Source: Rhipicephalus microplus
Lineage: Eukaryota > Arthropoda > Arachnida > Ixodida > Ixodidae
NCBI RefSeq assembly: GCF_043290135.1
Contig: NC_134704.1
Coordinates: forward strand, 19,547,501 to 19,611,500
Reading direction: 5' to 3'
DNA: 64,000 nucleotides
Shown: positions 25,250 to 37,176 of the stretch, one piece after another
Numbering within the stretch: the first letter of the stretch is position 1
Layout: the number at the start of each line of letters is the position of its first letter
The notes under the pieces: generated by a model
What the model was told of the DNA's origin: nothing
Seen by the model: the letters and a program-made list of their open reading frames with translations, nothing else
Databases searched by the model: none
Translations under genes and position numbers: made by a program

Positions 25250-26070
25250 TTTTACGAGCCACTTTAACGGACTTCTGTTGTGTATAAGGAATGAGACCGA
25301 ACACGGTATTTGTGACGACTGTAGAATCTAAGAGACCGAAGCCCCTTCGGCAACTATCCTCGTCAAGCGGGGCAAAGACGATCCCTCGCAAACGCACTCG
25401 CTCACGTTAACAACATGCCGATGTCGCTGGCAACCATCCTCGAATGTCATAACGGAATGCCATCGACGAATGAGATTCGCTAAAATCATCACTGAAAGTT
25501 CTAAGAGAAAGAGACTTGAACGAGTGGATGTAGACTTATAGCGATGACGTATACTACTTAAGACTTTCATACTGTGCCGTTGTGTACGCTCTCCTCCTCT
25601 CTTTCTTTTTTCTCGCTTTCTCTACGCTTCCAGCATTCAAACTCCCTCATCCATTTCAACAGTGAAGCGTATAGCATACCGGTTATACTAAACAGTTTAA
25701 CATTTCTGTCTTTCCTCTCTCTCCTGTTTGTCCTCATTCGCAAGCGTTCTCGAGCTATTACATTCCCATTGTATAATGCGTATATAGAAAAAAAAGTGTA
25801 TAACGATTCGGAATACTTAGTACTCTACTATGGGAGAGCAGAAGCCGTCCCAGAAATGAGAATAATATGAGACGCATAGTGCACAGTCGCTTTATGAGGT
25901 GTGAGGTGTCACTCAGCACGCTGTTTTGGCTTCCTGCATATAAAGGACACAACAAAGGACACAGCATGTGGTGATACACCATAAGCTTATCAAGGCTCCG
26001 TCTATGTTGTCTTGAGTTCTTTGTGTCCGCGTTGCCATAGCCTGTCTTTTAGAACAAAAACATCATTACA
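25250..26070. other. No gene recognised
   Basis: Unassigned DNA. I found no second copy in the window and no coding evidence. Confidence 0.35.
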
Positions 26071-26111
26071 GCGTATGCAGTTCACCACGAGTCGTGGTAA
26101 ACTGCATACGC
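26071..26111. repeat. 20-bp inverted repeat (hairpin)
   Basis: Arms 26071-26090 and 26092-26111 pair with one mismatch around a single spacer base, followed at once by poly-C and poly-T runs. It could be the core of a fold-back element. The following GTAAATAAACACCAGCAG segment looks like a retroposon tail. Confidence 0.85.
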
Positions 26112-26119
26112 CCCCCCAC

Positions 26120-27890
26120 CCCCTTTTTTTTTTCACGAATATTACATGTGCTTTTAAGGTACGTGTTGTGAGCTTAGGATGCACACCTTGTAAATAAACA
26201 CCAGCAGTTACTCCGTCTAAGCATGTCCTTTTCAACGCAAGGACAACGCTGACATAGAAAGAGCTTAGACTCAGTATAAATCCCTAATCTCACAAAACCT
26301 ATCCAGACGATTGCGAGCCACCGAGGTGTAAGTATACCATTGCCGTTCCGTCAATTTCGCAACATATAGCAGCCACTGGTCTGCGGCATTCCTTCGCGGC
26401 AGCAATGTGTTGATCTACAATTGTACACTCTCACGGCTCACCGTAAAATACCAACGTCCCGTAAGATGCCAATGTCACGGTAACGTCAGCGTGATTTGGT
26501 AGAGTAAATACTGATATACAACTCTTGACTATCGGTGTACCTCGACCCCTGTTAGCCCAAGGTGCCCACACAACCATGCAGTCGTGAACTTACTTAACCC
26601 TACAGCCCGCATCCACGGGAGCCACAACGCTGTAAATCACCTGTAATAGAAAATTTAGGGTCTCCCACCCACGCATGAACGAGGCCACTCGTGGCTCTCG
26701 AAAGTGCGTACAACAGCGGAGTAGCCTCGACCGGGCTCCGAAAAAAGAAAGAAAGAGACCGTAGCGCGTTCGCACCTGCTGATAAGGGCTTCTCATAAAG
26801 GGAGCCGCCGCGTCCAAGAGTCCGCGCTGCACGCTCGGGGCGCGACGCGACAACCACGTCGCACGCAGGCTCGCGCGGGTGGGCGGCCACAACTGCCCCC
26901 TACTCGGCCCCGTCCACGTGTTGACAAACCGCATTAGCCAGTTTCCGCCGCGGCAGCAGCGGCGACTTCAAAAGGCGAGTCGACAAGCGAGACAACAGGC
27001 TGCTATCGCGCGGAAGCTGCTCGGACCCTCGTGTGTGCGCCGACCGCCATCGAAGCGCGGGGAGTCCGAGAAGAAACGGCAAATAGTCTCACGCCGAAGT
27101 AAGTGAGAGCACCCACGCACCACTTAGCTGTGTCCCTTTGATGCAGCCGCGGCGACGTTGCACTGTCCCCAGAATAGCGCGCGCGCGGTCTTCGGTGAAG
27201 AGAGGACATTTAAAAGGCGCGATTTGGTCCGTGCCCCGTTTCGGGCGTGTGTTGCGGCTGGAAACACAGCGGCGGCTATAGGGTATTGGCGCGTGCATGC
27301 CGACAACTGCTATCGTGCCATCTCGCGGGAGGTCGCCTCAATTAAGATTACGTGGGGATCGCCAGGCTCGTGTCGGCCGCGAGACTGTCGCATGTGAATC
27401 GCGTGCGTCGGCGAGATCCTGCCAAACATCCGTCGTTCGGTACGCGCTTTGAAGAAGAGGACGTTGATAAGCATGTTATACGGACCTCCCGTAGAGGAAA
27501 TACGCCAACCCTTCAGTGCAGGCTTATACCATATATGGAGAGCAGATAAGAAGCTCGTGTTGTACCCCAACGTATCGCGATGGGAGGCAATTATCAAAAA
27601 CCTCCGATGAAAGTGGGACAGCCGACAGGAAGCTATTAGCTGTAGTTTATCACACGTTTATGAGGTTGTACGGGTGTCGGCAGTTACGCTTGTATAATTA
27701 AATTATCAGTCAGCGACTGTAGCTAGGCTGGCTGAAGTAAAAGCAGAAGTTGATCATATGTACAGGGAACGCTCAACTGAATGCTTTCTTTTTTAACAAG
27801 GACAAAAAAGATAGTAGTGTACCAAGCACTCATAAGTCCTGAATGACTTTTTCTAATCAGTACGAAGTCGGCAGCGTGAACCTTTACGAT
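26120..27890. other. No gene recognised; CpG-rich island 26800-27320
   Basis: Bases 26800-27320 are CpG-rich. A GTAAGT splice-donor-like sequence sits at 27099, just after the densest part. This could be an untranslated first exon of a gene with long introns, but no TATA box, initiator or coding frame settles it. Confidence 0.35.
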
Positions 27891-27894
27891 AATT

Positions 27895-28440
27895 TCAGGG
27901 AGAAAGAGAATAAAATGAGAGAAAGGCGGGGAGGTTAACCAGAAATTGGGGCATCCGGTTTGCTCTCCTGCACTAAGGAAAAGGGAAATGGGGAAAATGA
28001 TGAGAAAGAAAACAAAGCACAAAATAGACGTGCGAAAAAACAGAGAGAGAGAGAGAGGGTGCTATAGCCTATTGAATGGGCCACTACCACGCAAAAAGTT
28101 CAATAAGACCTTCAATGATTCTCAGTGCGCAGACAGATCATGTCGACAGGCTTTCGATCACTGACTGTTCCGACGAGGGTCTGTCGTCAAGACGGGCTAA
28201 CGCAGCAGCTAGTGGCTGTCTTTGCGCGCTGTAACGAGGGCAGTAACAAAGAACGTGCTCCATCGTTTCATCGTTGCCGCAATAATCGCAAGCAGCACTG
28301 TCTTTCAGTGATAATTTCATGTTCACGGTACTCATAGGAGCACACCACACGCACACTTTAAGTGTAGTGCTGGGCTCGTTCACTTGTTAGCTCACTCAAG
28401 AAACGCTTTGTTCAATCACGCTCGTAAACCCGAAGTTCAC
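27895..28440 (-). pseudogene. I/R1-like LINE ORF2 C-terminus with 3' tail
   Basis: On the minus strand a frame ending at 28138 reads CVWCAP, then CDYCGNDETMEHVLCYCPRY, then LAAALARLDDRP. The C-x2-C ... H-x4-C pattern is the terminal zinc-knuckle-like motif of I/R1-type LINE ORF2 proteins. A related frame continues upstream to about 28440, interrupted by stops and a shift. After the ORF, the 3' region down to about 27895 has CT-rich blocks, GTGCAGGAGAGCAAACCGGA and GGTTAACCTCCCCGCC. The 5' part (endonuclease, RT, RNase H) is absent. It anchors the tail fragments at 6245, 14745 and 58270. Confidence 0.8.
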
Positions 28441-28449
28441 GTGCTGAGT

Positions 28450-31400
28450 TTTCTATGATAGTCATTTATTATTAGTAGAAGAAAAATACCCTCTGAAGTT
28501 ATTTAGTGAACAAAAATGTATGTGCAAATACACAAAAAAATGGCATTCTAAAAAGGGCCACATACGGCCATTCCGAAAGCGTTAAATACCTTCCGAGAGC
28601 GGCGCGCACATTATATTTAAACAGGACGGGTGTTCGAGTGAAGCACGTATTGCAAGACAAATGAAAACAATAAGGCACATGTACACGTTTTGTGCTGCTA
28701 CCTCGCTTGTGACTAAATTCGTGTACGTGAATGGTTATCACGATGTTCACGCAACTTGAGTTGACATCCGCATTCACTATAGACGCATCGAAATACGAGC
28801 ACGACACACATGTATATGCCTTCCTTCTAATCCTGTATTTCACCCGTGGAAAGAACTCGAGAGTTCGAACAAGCCACCGATTCACGGGCGTCGTCGTCCA
28901 CATGGCTTACTAACGAGGCTACTTTCACAGACTGATCGCTGGATTTATCGCCGACTGTTTGAACCTCTTTAACTTCCATGGTGCTACCTCATTCATCCAC
29001 ACAGCACGCCATACCAGGTGAACTATACAGGTGCAACGAGGACAACACTCATCGCATTCGAGCTGATAGTTTGTATTCTATCTCCAGTGTATAGGTCAGC
29101 AGTAATCGCGAGCATAATATCCCGATGGTCTTTACCCCATAAACCGAAGTCCACAGTCTTCCAAAACGAAAGCCTTACAGGCCCCGTCCAATGACCAGAG
29201 AGAGCTACGTAGCTCTCAGAGGAAGTCCCAAGATCACTAACACTTGCCGCTAGGGGCACAAAAAAAAATTGGAGGGGTGCGAGCGTATCCCCTATGCGTT
29301 GGACACTATCCAACCACTGGGAGACGTTCGCCCCACGTTCGCATCGGTTTTCACATCTGCTAACTGCGTGCCCTGGCACTGCAGTCACACTGGACAACAC
29401 TGCTGCTCTGTGCACTTATCCCCGCGTTTCAAGGTCGCCTTGTTGGGTACTGAAAATATCTTGTGAGTGTGTGAGATGCAGCTCCAATTCGTCTTTGCAG
29501 TGTCCTCTTGATGAAAAAAAAAAGGTCACAGTTCCTCCGCAAGGGCAAATCAATGAATGCGATAGCAACCATTCGGGACGTCGCGCGAAGAATCACAAGC
29601 ACCTCGACACTGGCAGCGTGCGGATCAAGCACAAGGGGCACCCGAAATGAACACACATGGGACGAACGCAAAACGAACAACTGCTACAACTCGACTCTTC
29701 TACACAGCTCAAACACAAAGTCGGAAAGACTGCACAAGCTGAAGTTGAGTTGAAGTTTTAAGTTTATTTTAGGGAAAAGGAAAAGCGGCACAATAAAAGA
29801 AAGAGATGTACAAATTGCCTTTTTGCCTAGTAAACACGGGTTCAGCGCGTACTAGAAACTGGCCCAGTTATTTTTTTATGTTCTAAATTCTTTTGCGAGG
29901 CTTTTACATGCGAGAATAAATACATACATAAACATATCCTCCGTATTGTGGTGACTTGAAAAACACGCTGAGAAGGTCCCTATAAATGCGATCGCAATAA
30001 GAATATTCAAAATTTCTAGATATTTGTCACAAACGACTCCAATTTTCGGAGCATCCGCGGGCCCCACCTACCAAGGAAGGGCGCTTTTGTGTTGGGGGAC
30101 GACATCCGGCGACTATAACGACCCAACGTGGCGCCGGCTCGTCTTCCCTGCACCGGTACCGGAAGGGGCACCGGCGATCTAAACAGGGAATATTACTCCC
30201 AGATGAGACGGGAGCACGTGTACGCCCCTGAGGCGGTTTGAACTGCCTCGGAACAGCAGTTGACGTACAGACAGCAACCAGTGCGGTCGTCGGTGTCGCG
30301 AGTCTCGCGTAGGCGGCGAGCACGGAGTGACCCGCGCAACGTATTGAGACGGCTGCAATTCCGGGCACCCTCGTCGTCTACCAAGCCGGCGAGACCTTCA
30401 GCGGCACCCGTCAACTCCCCTACGTGCACCAAGGGCTGGTTTGGTCCGTATGGAACTTTTTATTGTGACTTTTTTTGTTAAACCGTAAACTTGTTTTAAC
30501 CAGCCTTTTTTTTTAATATTTGTAGTGTGCGCTGCGTCGCACGTTTAAATTCTAAAGCGCCACCATGATCATTCTGTAATTAATTTCTAGTGTCTCTCTC
30601 CTTTGATTTCCATCTTGTTGTTATTTTATTAATGTTCCGCATATTTGTCCTTAGCCTGTATCTGTTGTAGTGTTTTTAGCACCTTTTGTTTTATAGCTGT
30701 TGTTTCTATCGCGCGTATCAGTTTTTCCTCCTTTGTTATTTTTGTAATCTCCTGCCTTGGCCCCTGTTTCAATTAAATGTTTGTCTAAGTGTAATCAAAC
30801 TCTGTGTCTGCTCTATGAGTGCGTCGGTCAGGCCCACACATCACCACACGTGCAACCCCGCACGGGTCGGCCAACCCGCAAATAAATTCGAAATGTGCCA
30901 CTTCGAGGCCTTTCAGGCGTCGCAGGCCGAAGCGTAAAGTGGAAGCCTGCGAGTCTGCCGCACGTCGATGTTGGATCGGCGGGGCCTCAACCGAAGTGTG
31001 TGACAATATTCGAAACTTGTTTATATTCATAACGAATTCCCTGCGCAGGGTAGCACACTGGACTTGAATCTGCCCTTTCTCTTTTCTCTCCTTCTCTCCA
31101 AAAGCAAAGGCGTAAGCCGACAACGTACATTCAAAGTTGCCCATCATGTTCTCTCGCGACTCCGATGCTCTGTCGGCGTTCTTACGGGGTGCAAAGTGCG
31201 ATCGAAACTGCGATCGCCTTCTAATAAGAGCTTCATCAAAGGGGCCCAACATCACGAGCCGGGAAGCGAAATTCCAGGCGAACTCACTACACAGACGGGC
31301 CGGATCGCGAACTTTTAAACTTCCGCGACACGGGGATGCAACAAAAAGAAGACAAAACAAAGAAGTGCTTCCAAACGGAATGCGGGGGCGCTAACACGTT

Positions 31401-33195
31401 CGGGGCCTTATCTGGGCACGCATACCTAGAGCCAAATGACCGTCGCACGGCAGAAAGCGTGAAGACGGAAGCCGCGAAAGAAAACAAAAGCTTGCGCCAT
31501 CCAACGAAAAGAAAAAAAAAAAACAGATGAGAGACGATGCTACCCTCCTTAGAGACACATGGTGCGCAGGGCACACGCCGCGTGCGCTGCAAACAAGCCG
31601 TGGAAGAAAGAGGCAGCGGTGCACCATGCTTCAAACCACGCGCGTCCGTACGGGGTCACAGATCAGCCCCGAAATGAGCCGTGGCCGAAGGCGTTGCATG
31701 CTCCGGAGGACAAAAAAAAAAAAAAACATACGATGCAACAGGTTCACATTCCCCGCGTGCTCGCGTAACATTGCTCCGCGCAGCCGACAACCATGCGGGG
31801 GCAACGCAACATGCATGCCAGGGGGCAATACCGGTGCAACGATTCCCCCCTCCCCCTGGTGCTCGAGAGTGGTATGGATAGATAGATCGGGCAGAGATGA
31901 GAGGGCGGCCGGCCGGGGTGAGACCGTCACGACGCGACGTGAGATACCGAGATCGAACTCACGCACGACGCCTGCACGCGCACTATCGCCGGTGCATTCT
32001 TTCGTGGCGCCCCCTCGTGCGCACGCGCGAGCGCCCTCTGTAGCAGCGCGGCGGTCTGCTTGAACGAATGGCGTGCCAATGGCGTGCGTGCGTGTGTGCA
32101 TCGGTAGTGGACGGCGTGTATGCATGAACGCGTGGCTCCGGACTCCTAAGCCGCACATTTATTGAGGAATGCAATTCCACGTTATACCGTTGGGTGCACG
32201 TCATATCGACTAGCTATAGAGGCGCGCCAGGCTCCATTTTTGTTTCTGCGGAGTGATGGCGGGCGATGCTCGACCGTGTGCACTTCTTTCCGAGGTATCT
32301 CTCTTTTTTTTTTGCATCTGCAATTTCAAGTTTGTTTTTTGTTTTTGTTTTTCCAGAGGAGAACATCATATCTCCTTCGTAACTAGGAGGTAAGACAAAG
32401 TTTTTTTTTTTTTTTTCTCAAGGATGTTCGGCAGATACGTATCACCATGCATTCGAAACACCTTCCCACGTATGAGACTTGGACTAGTAGGAACGATCGC
32501 CACGTCAGATAAAGGCTCGTCATCACCCCGCCATAAGTCGACGTCGGCTGCCTGGTTTACGACTACGGAGGCGCCACGAAGCTACAGACTCGCGCTCGGC
32601 TCTGCTGCATTGGAGAACGTGCAATGCTCGAGCTCTCAATTAGGACGCACGCATGTCGGCAGGTCGCAAGTGCGCCAGCAACCAGAGTGTTCTGTATGTA
32701 CACCACTGGCGTCGGTACTGCGTGCTCGTCTTTTAACGACTATGCGTATACCTGGGAGTTTATGCCTTCGAGACACGCTTGTAAGGTCCCGTCGCGCGCT
32801 ATGCGTTTTCGTCCAACCTCAGCTGGCGGCGAGGTCGCGTTCGAGGCGCGGTACACGCGGACAATAAGTGCGCCGAGAGGCGGTGACCGTGGAACGCACG
32901 CGGCACGCAAGCGGTGTAAATAAAAGCTTCGACCATGTAGAGTCAATCTAAGTGGCTGCTGTTCTCAGGTATGACAAAGCTTTTCTGCAGTTCAACTGAT
33001 AAGTTAGATAATAAAAAACACACTTTGAGCGACCTTCATAAAATTAGGGAAATTTCCCAGTGCAGAGGGGTTTAGAGAGAGATTCTGCAGATTATTTCTA
33101 CGGAATCCCACAAAGGAGCACAAGGGTGGAAGGGTGTCACGCCGTAAGGCGGCGGAAGTAATATACGTACATTCAACTCCTTATATGGTGATAGG
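28450..33195. other. No gene recognised; CpG-rich stretch 31600-32130
   Basis: Minus-strand 29680-29023 holds short Cys-containing frames in different registers, possibly a decayed coding sequence I do not recognise. A TGGCGCC box at 30129 resembles a retroelement primer-binding site but has no LTR beside it. Bases 31600-32130 are CpG-rich. A frame at 32624-32923 ends in a TAA that overlaps AATAAA (32922-32927). None of these is strong enough to call a gene. Confidence 0.35.
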
Positions 33196-33198
33196 AAA

Positions 33199-33385
33199 TA
33201 TGGCACCCTCAAGCTTCGCCTCTTGGTGTTGAACGCAATAGCAATATCCTGTCCCTAGAGTGCGTACTTGAAACAGTGCATAAAATCTATCGAACTTGCT
33301 CTATGTACCCACCACGTGGCCTTAAGTTAATAGGCGCTGTAACATTTGTGCCTTTTGTAATGGGTGATAGGCTTTAAACCATGAA
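33199..33385 (+). repeat. Interspersed repeat, copy 2 (pairs with 10003-10192)
   Basis: Shares the ordered blocks TTGAACGC-ATAGCAA-ATCCTG, GTGCATAAAA, CGTGGCCTTAA and TAGGCGC-GTAAC with the reverse complement of 10003-10192. Its 3' half is included in the tandem duplication at 33309-33608. Confidence 0.7.
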
Positions 33386-33608
33386 TTCAGGGTGCTCCGA
33401 AAAAAAGTACGCTGATTTACTATATAGTATGACTGTATATGGTATCACTTAATGGCGGCCACCACGTGGCCTTAAGTTACTAGGCGCTGTAACATTTGTG
33501 CCTCTGGTAATGGGTGATAGGCTTTAAACCATGAATTCAGGGTGCTCCGAAAAAAAGTACGCTGATTTACTCTATAGTATGACTGTATATGGTATCACTT
33601 AATGGCGG
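33309..33608. repeat. 150-bp tandem duplication
   Basis: CCACCACGTGGCC occurs at 33309 and 33459. The two 150-bp copies differ at only a few bases (for example TTTTGTAATGG or CTCTGGTAATGG, and CTATATAG or CTCTATAG). It duplicates the 3' part of the interspersed repeat together with the following unique sequence. Confidence 0.95.
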
Positions 33609-33955
33609 TGAAGCACAGGACCTTTTTTCCAGAAAGGCAACCACTCAACTGAACAATCCCGTCCCTCCCTTTCAAGCCCGGGCCCATCCGCACTAGGAAC
33701 AAAATATGTGTGGCAATACGGAAAGCTCTCTAGAAGACAATTTCTGAGGTAAACGGTGAACACCGGTTACTTTATTAAAACTCGTGTTCACTCGATTGTA
33801 CTCCTAAAATTCGAAGCGAACTACTAAAATCTGAAAAACAAAATGAAATCTTACGAGGCTGCAAGGAGAGTTATGAGACATTCGACCTTTCAAACAAAGC
33901 GCGCTGCTCTGTCGTCACACGCTGTGAGTAATTGACTAATGGAAGTAGTTGGCAT
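33609..33955. other. No gene recognised
   Basis: Unassigned, AT-rich, without notable motifs. Confidence 0.35.
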
Positions 33956-33959
33956 TTTA

Positions 33960-34110
33960 CGTTCGGAAACCCTGATAATTATGAGAGACACCGCGTAATT
34001 TCGGCCACCTGGGGTTGCACATAAATATAGGTACACAGGCCTCTATGTGCTTCGTCTCCATCGAAAATGTGACCGCCGCAACCGGTATTCAGTCCCGCGA
34101 CCCTCGATCA
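33960..34110 (-). repeat. Diverged Ruka-like SINE fragment
   Basis: Aligns in order with the SINE at 44903-45133: ATTATGAGAGACACCG, CCACCTGGGGTT, ACAGGCCT, CTCCATCGAAAATG, CCGCCGCAACC and ATTCAGTCCCGCGACC (the B-box side). The A-box end is missing or unrecognisable and divergence is high, so this is an old copy. Confidence 0.75.
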
Positions 34111-34114
34111 GCTT

Positions 34115-34363
34115 TCAAGCGCCGTATATAACTACCACCACTGCGGCAAGTTGTCATTTAATAAATTATCTGTATAGTTTAAGGATTCGAAACAACAGCG
34201 CAAAAGACTTAAGCGTGCTTCTCTGTCGATACGCTGCAAATTCGGCGAAAATTTTCGGTATCGTGGGTTGTGATTTACTGCAGCCATAATGCCGGGGTTG
34301 CGGAAACGGAATCATGCGTTTCCCGTCTCTAGCAAGGCAGCGTCTGTACATGATATCTGTTTG

Positions 34364-34412
<49 letters not shown>

Positions 34413-36915
34413 CGTGGCGATACCAGCACGGTCACTCCTATGAAACCCCTTCAAACGCGGAGCCCTGTGTGGTCTAAAGACCAAACAGAGGAACCTCGAA
34501 TTCTCGCAGGCGAATTGTGCGTGCATTCAGTATACCTGTCTGACAAGGAAACTTAGCCACTCAGACAGCCTCATGAATCTTCAAAACATGCTTCAATTTT
34601 CTTCTCTCAAAGCAAGCCGTGGCTGAAACATGGACTTTATCAGTGTTTTTTTTTTTTTACTGGTCAGTAGCTAACTTTGTGGGTTCAGGTAACTTAGAAC
34701 GCCACAGCGGCCATCAAGTGTGTATGAACTTCAGAACTGTTTCGCAAGCTACTTATGTTTTTGCATGCTTAGTTACTCTATAGTCAAGGAAGCCTCAAGT
34801 GGTTGAACGAATTGCCGCTTTGCTCCTGAAGCAGTTCAAGTTAGTCGGCATGGATTACACTTTGACAACGACGCCTTTTGACACATAATCAGTTTTAAGG
34901 GAAAGTGACAACAGGAAGAGAACCATATCTTCCGCGTCATTAGGCATATCTACAGTATTCACATGATTGAGTTCATTCCGCAAGATTTACGCAAGGACAA
35001 TAATTAGCAACAATATAAGGCCCCGTTCTTTTTTTCTTGTTCTATAGCACTTCTTACCAAATCGCCTTGGTCCATAGCTTTCATTGAATGGTACTCTCCC
35101 GGGAAATGTCCAGTCACTGTCTAGAGAGAGAGAGAGAGAGAGAGAGAAAATATAAGAAAGGTAGAGAGATAAAAGAGAGGAACTTGAGAGCAGGGAATGG
35201 ACATTGCACAGAACACACACACCGCACACACAGTGCAGAGAGCCCATAAAATTTTCTATCTATTGCACTTCGACGATATAAAAATAGGTCAACTTTACTT
35301 ATCGACATTTGGTGCATGTGCACGCCCTCATATACATGTAGCCTGTTGACCCAGCAACAAACGTTTACGGGACGTTGGCTTTACAACAAATACGAATTTC
35401 CCTTTTATGAAAGAGAAATTCCGACGTCAACTACAGGCTGGAATATACATTTGAGTGCTATCACTGTATCGTTGGCTGAGCATAATAGCTGATCTTTATA
35501 GAAGAGAAAACGTGAGGTTTCCAATGTTCATTAAATTTCATTACAATTTTTATTTCATTTGCGCCCCAATGCATAAGTGTAGCCTAACATACAGCAAAGA
35601 TATTTTGTTCTTTTTTTCTTGACATACTACGATTTAGCCATTAGCTTTATGAATCATTCTTTAAATTTGCAATGTTTCATATTTGGCTCTTCCAGTGTTT
35701 ACAACCTCTTTGGCGATAAGGTTGCCTGAGGCACAAACGACGTTTTCAAAGCACCAAATGACACAGTGCGTCCGTGCGATTAAGAGATGCGATTGGAGTT
35801 GACGCTGTGGATCGGAGCATGCGGGGGTGCCCGCATACGCGGGTGAGTGCAGAGGCTCTATTAAGAGTACCGCCCGATTGATGCTTCAGTGAGTGTGGGG
35901 ACAGGATGTGGTTCACACAGCAAAATTGTACGATTGAGGAGCAGTGAAGCGTTACCCGATTTCTGACAACAGAAGGTGTTAAACCAGCCACCATTCATCA
36001 CCTGCTACTTTCATGCGTTCGGTCTCCCGAAAAAGGTGGCGGAACCCCATGCAAGTGGTGTTTATAGAGATACATAGGTGTTTATATAATCGCAACACAA
36101 GTCTCGTTTATAAAAATACGGCTCTGAGCATGTGGAAAATTGAGGAAATGTTCTTAGCGTATTTTATATTGACATTAGTGTTAACTTTTGCATGGCACCC
36201 CTACCGTGTCGTCAGGCTATATAGAGCATCAATTCTGGTGACTTCAGGCACCAGTACCAACAGTTTTGATTACGTCATTCACAAAAGCCCGCAAAATGGC
36301 CACTTGTCACGCGTCACTAACGCAGTGAAGCGTGCGTAGAAACGTCACCATATCTCGCGTGAGCGTGTGAGGATGAGCACATATCGTGTATATAGTGACA
36401 ACAGGGAAAAACAGGAAGCAGCAATAGCTTTTAAAAATATTCTTGGTATTAATCTATCAGGGGGCATTCACACTAGGGTTGCCTACCGATGTTTGGGAAA
36501 TACCCCACGCCACGGTCAAGATTATCATGTACTTCAGCTATACACAACTTTTGTCAGTATGCCTTACGTGTTGCCCTACGTACTCCTAGAAATAGCGTCG
36601 TGTAACAGGTAACGTACACAATACTACGTTCAGACGTTCTGGCGTGCTTCCGGGATTGGCCCACCATGTGACGATGACTTCTGATGGCACCATCATTTGA
36701 CGTCACATTGTGATGCCACAGCGACGTCAAAATAACATCATGAGGTGGTTTCATTGTATCATGATCTTTTGCAACACTCACGTTGACATCGACCAACACT
36801 TTGTTATCGTGGGGGACATACAGTTTTTGCCTTAACAAGTGAAGCCGACTACCATAGCAAAATTTAAAAGCTCTTCCACGTGACGAACACATGAGATATT
36901 ACAGAGAACTGATTG
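34115..36915. other. No gene recognised
   Basis: Holds a (CT)n run at 34366-34409 and a (GA)n run at 35122-35147. Around 36690-36760 is a GACGTCA-rich segment resembling a common tick repeat. The frames at 36013-36339 and 36367-36612 have no family motif. Immediately before 36920 lies the short GATT tail of a SINE split by the Gypsy insertion. Confidence 0.35.
34366..34409. repeat. (CT)n microsatellite
   Basis: About 22 CT units; only the last two bases break the pattern. Confidence 0.95.
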
Positions 36916-36919
36916 ATAT

Positions 36920-37106
36920 TGTCGCGTGTTATAAATGACAGGGGGGTTTATTTAAAAACACGGACAGTAGGACTTGTAGAGACGCTCTCAGAGAAGGCCG
37001 CTAAGATTGTCCTCTTCTTCACTCTGCTGCGCTGCGCCTCTCGAGCGAATCCGCGTTCTTCGTTGTCGTCGCTATCTCGCCGCTAAATGCAGCTATGCAC
37101 GCAGCA
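36920..37106 (-). repeat. 3' LTR of the Gypsy element
   Basis: 187 bp. On the element strand it starts TGCTGC and ends CGACA, so it has TG...CA termini. AATAAA on the minus strand (36952-36947) is the likely polyadenylation signal near the 3' end. Confidence 0.95.
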
Positions 37107-37119
37107 TTACCCTCCCGCC
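37107..37119 (-). promoter_or_regulatory. Polypurine tract of the Gypsy element
   Basis: The minus strand reads GGCGGGAGGGTAA directly before the 3' LTR, the expected place for the plus-strand DNA primer. The final TAA makes it less pure than usual. Confidence 0.65.
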
Positions 37120-37176
37120 AGAGTGAGCGTCGTCCCGACGCTCAACAGGTAGAGATGCGGCCATCGAGTGTTTATA

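Noticed and set aside
28499..28903. 134-codon minus-strand frame
   Set aside because: No motif, and other frames over the same DNA are equally open.
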